6,313 nucleotides of DNA from Nitrosopumilaceae archaeon. Lineage in GTDB: Archaea; Thermoproteota; Nitrososphaeria; Nitrososphaerales; Nitrosopumilaceae. The DNA lies in the NCBI GenBank assembly GCA_007571225.1, contig RKRU01000187.1, positions 1 through 6,313 on the forward strand, in the 5' to 3' direction. Both the position numbers and the translations under genes were made by a program. The notes beneath the pieces are model-generated. The model saw only the letters and a program-made list of their open reading frames with translations, searched no databases and was not told the DNA's origin. Positions 5,100-6,313 of this stretch are shown here, piece by piece (within the stretch, counting starts at the first letter, position 1; every line of letters starts with the position of its first letter).

Positions 5100-5116
5100 T
5101 TGATTCAGACCGGTGT

Positions 5117-5767
5117 ATGGGATACATAATATTGGTGCGCCACGGCCAAGCGCTCAGCAACGTAGAACGGCGTCTTGCGGGGCGGATGGACGGTATACCG
5201 TTGACAGCAGAAGGGGTCAGGCAGGCAGAAGAGGCAGCATCGCTGTTAAAGTCTGCAGGCAGCGGCAGGGGGATCTCTGCAATATACTCTAGTCCGATCA
5301 AGCGCGCAGCAGATACTGCTGATATAATGGCCAAAAAATGCGGCGTTGCCGGCGTCACGATCGACAAACGGCTGACTGAGATCGAGATGGGCAGCTTTAC
5401 GGGCATGACATTTGAGCAGATTAGGAAGGAGTACGGCAACATCTTTGAGCGGTTCTACAACCACGATGCGGAGATTGAGGGTAAGGGCGTGGAGAGCTTT
5501 AGACACCTCCGCAGCCGCATTACAGACATGATGCGCGAGGTAAAGTCAAGGGATTATGATGGTGATGTGGTGCTGGTCACACACAAGGATCCAGTCGTGG
5601 CCGTACTTGCCGAAGAACTCGGCATATCCTCTAGGAACTTTATGTACGTGGAGGTTGCAAATGCGGCACTTAACATATTCAGAAAGGAGAGGGACGGACG
5701 ACTCTCCATACTGGCCCTGAACCTTATGGATCCGTCTAGGTTTGCCACGTTTCCTCAAAGTATATAA
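5117..5767 (+). CDS. Histidine phosphatase (phosphoglycerate-mutase-like)
   Basis: This 216-residue protein belongs to the histidine phosphatase superfamily branch 1. The catalytic histidine H9 is in LVRHGQALSN (6-15), right at the N-terminus as expected, so ATG 5117 is a confident start. Other family sites are R63 in YSSPIKRAADTA (57-68), E90 in LTEIEMGSFTGMT (86-98), and the second catalytic histidine H156 in VVLVTHKDPV (151-160). Members work as cofactor-dependent phosphoglycerate mutases or, more often when this divergent, as phosphatases for sugar phosphates, cobalamin precursors or other small molecules. The sequence does not tell which. It is divergent from the F420 cluster across a short AT-rich spacer. 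Its stop codon lies within the TATA box of the next gene. Confidence 0.88.
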   Translation: MGYIILVRHGQALSNVERRLAGRMDGIPLTAEGVRQAEEAASLLKSAGSGRGISAIYSSPIKRAADTADIMAKKCGVAGVTIDKRLTEIEMGSFTGMTFEQIRKEYGNIFERFYNHDAEIEGKGVESFRHLRSRITDMMREVKSRDYDGDVVLVTHKDPVVAVLAEELGISSRNFMYVEVANAALNIFRKERDGRLSILALNLMDPSRFATFPQSI

Positions 5768-5768
5768 T
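5761..5768 (+). promoter_or_regulatory. TATA box overlapping the phosphatase stop codon
   Basis: TATATAAT is centred about 28 bp before the ATG at 5792, and its TAA is the phosphatase stop. The position and sequence fit an archaeal TATA box for the next gene, which would give a short or absent leader and separate transcription from the phosphatase. Confidence 0.6.
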
Positions 5769-5791
5769 ACAACATGGAGCAAAAGTAACAA

Positions 5792-6313
5792 ATGAACAAT
5801 AAAATTCTTGTGAGTGTGGGCATAGCTGCAGTTGGAGTGATCGTATATCTTGTCAGTATGGGACAGCTTGGCGGCGACCTCACTGACAATGACATCGTGC
5901 CTGCGGATCTAGATTCTGATGTAGATGATGGCTGGAACAGGGTCGGATTCTTTGGCGTAAACAAGGATACGTACAAGCTCGGTGAGAATGTCTTCTTTGC
6001 AGGCAGGCTTAGCCCAGACCAGCAGGTGCTAGTCAGGGTTGCCAGTCCAGAGGGAACGATCTTCCAAGAGCGTGTATTCAACGGGGCGGACAGGGAACTG
6101 ATAAAGTTCTACTTCAAACCAGATACCAGTGCGTATAACGGACTGTATGAGAAGGATCAACTGGTCGGAACATGGCTGATATGGTTTGAGGGCCTACATA
6201 ATGATGATATAAGATTTGAGATAATAGACGAATTTATTCCCGGAGCAGAAGACGACATCGTGGATATTCCTAGGCCTGCAGGTTCTGAAGATGATGCCAG
6301 TGTAGATGGTATG
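5792..6313 (+). CDS. Membrane-anchored extracytoplasmic protein, partial (right edge)
   Basis: From ATG 5792 the frame stays open for 174 codons to the end of the window, so the C-terminus is missing. Residues 4-23 (KILVSVGIAAVGVIVYLVSM) form a single hydrophobic segment with a Lys before it, a signal anchor or signal peptide. After an acidic spacer (about 29-47) comes a region rich in predicted beta strands: VGFFGVNKDTYKLGENVFFAGRLSPDQQVLVRVASPEGTIFQERVF, then IKFYFKPDTS and LVGTWLIWFEG. The pattern of a ligand-free, Ig-like or macroglobulin-like beta sandwich is common in large surface proteins of this lineage, but I cannot name a family. From about residue 150 the sequence turns into an acidic, Pro- and Ser-containing stretch, likely an extended linker. 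The function is unknown. Confidence 0.75.
   Translation, partial: MNNKILVSVGIAAVGVIVYLVSMGQLGGDLTDNDIVPADLDSDVDDGWNRVGFFGVNKDTYKLGENVFFAGRLSPDQQVLVRVASPEGTIFQERVFNGADRELIKFYFKPDTSAYNGLYEKDQLVGTWLIWFEGLHNDDIRFEIIDEFIPGAEDDIVDIPRPAGSEDDASVDGM

Noticed and set aside
5755..6081. Minus-strand frame of 108 codons near the right edge
   Set aside because: It is Ser/Thr/Pro-rich and opposite the anchored-protein gene, which has a TATA box, a clear hydrophobic N-terminus and a frame open to the edge.

Overview
This window looks like a piece of an ammonia-oxidising archaeon of the Thaumarchaeota (Nitrososphaerota), probably in or near the Nitrosopumilus/Cenarchaeum group. The inference rests on archaeal gene starts with TATA-like boxes 20-30 bp upstream and almost no Shine-Dalgarno sequences, heavy use of ATA and AGG codons, an archaeal F420H2:NADP oxidoreductase, an alanine-aminotransferase-type enzyme of archaeal style, and a tRNA without encoded CCA. 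Base composition is fairly balanced, which would suit a Cenarchaeum-like or other higher-GC member, but I cannot fix the species from the sequence alone.

Layout. Bases 1-158 form a large imperfect inverted repeat, a MITE-like or RNA-hairpin element, in front of a plus-strand OB-fold/HD-domain nuclease gene of the YhaM type (250-1188). A 199-bp intergenic stretch follows; it carries a tandem 16-bp duplication bracketed by two copies of an 8-bp sequence, directly in front of a TATA box. That box should drive a two-gene unit: a small protein of unknown function with an Asn/Asp repeat (1388-1708), then an SDR-family reductase-like protein with a non-canonical active site (1714-2367).

Directly after the SDR gene lies a tRNA-Arg(UCG) on the minus strand (2375-2449). 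It sits under what looks like an N-terminal extension of the next reading frame. The PLP-dependent aminotransferase therefore most likely starts at 2469, not at 2364 or 2367. The aminotransferase overlaps, tail to tail by 17 bp, a minus-strand cluster of three tightly spaced genes. In transcription order these are F420H2:NADP oxidoreductase (5072-4377), a 78-residue two-helix membrane protein (4362-4126) and a PPOX-type flavin/F420-binding split-barrel protein (4122-3670). The cluster suggests a link to F420/NADPH redox metabolism.

A 44-bp AT-rich spacer separates this cluster from a divergent plus-strand histidine phosphatase gene (5117-5767). A TATA box on that gene's stop codon precedes a membrane-anchored extracytoplasmic protein that runs off the right edge (5792-6313).

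Three neighbouring proteins carry short low-complexity inserts (Asn/Asp, Gly/Ser/Asn and Gly-Asp-Asn tracts) encoded by visible simple DNA repeats. This points to slippage-driven growth of surface loops in this genome. I saw no CRISPR array, transposase, rRNA or defence system. Apart from the hidden tRNA, the hairpin element and the loop inserts, this looks like an ordinary chromosomal housekeeping region.
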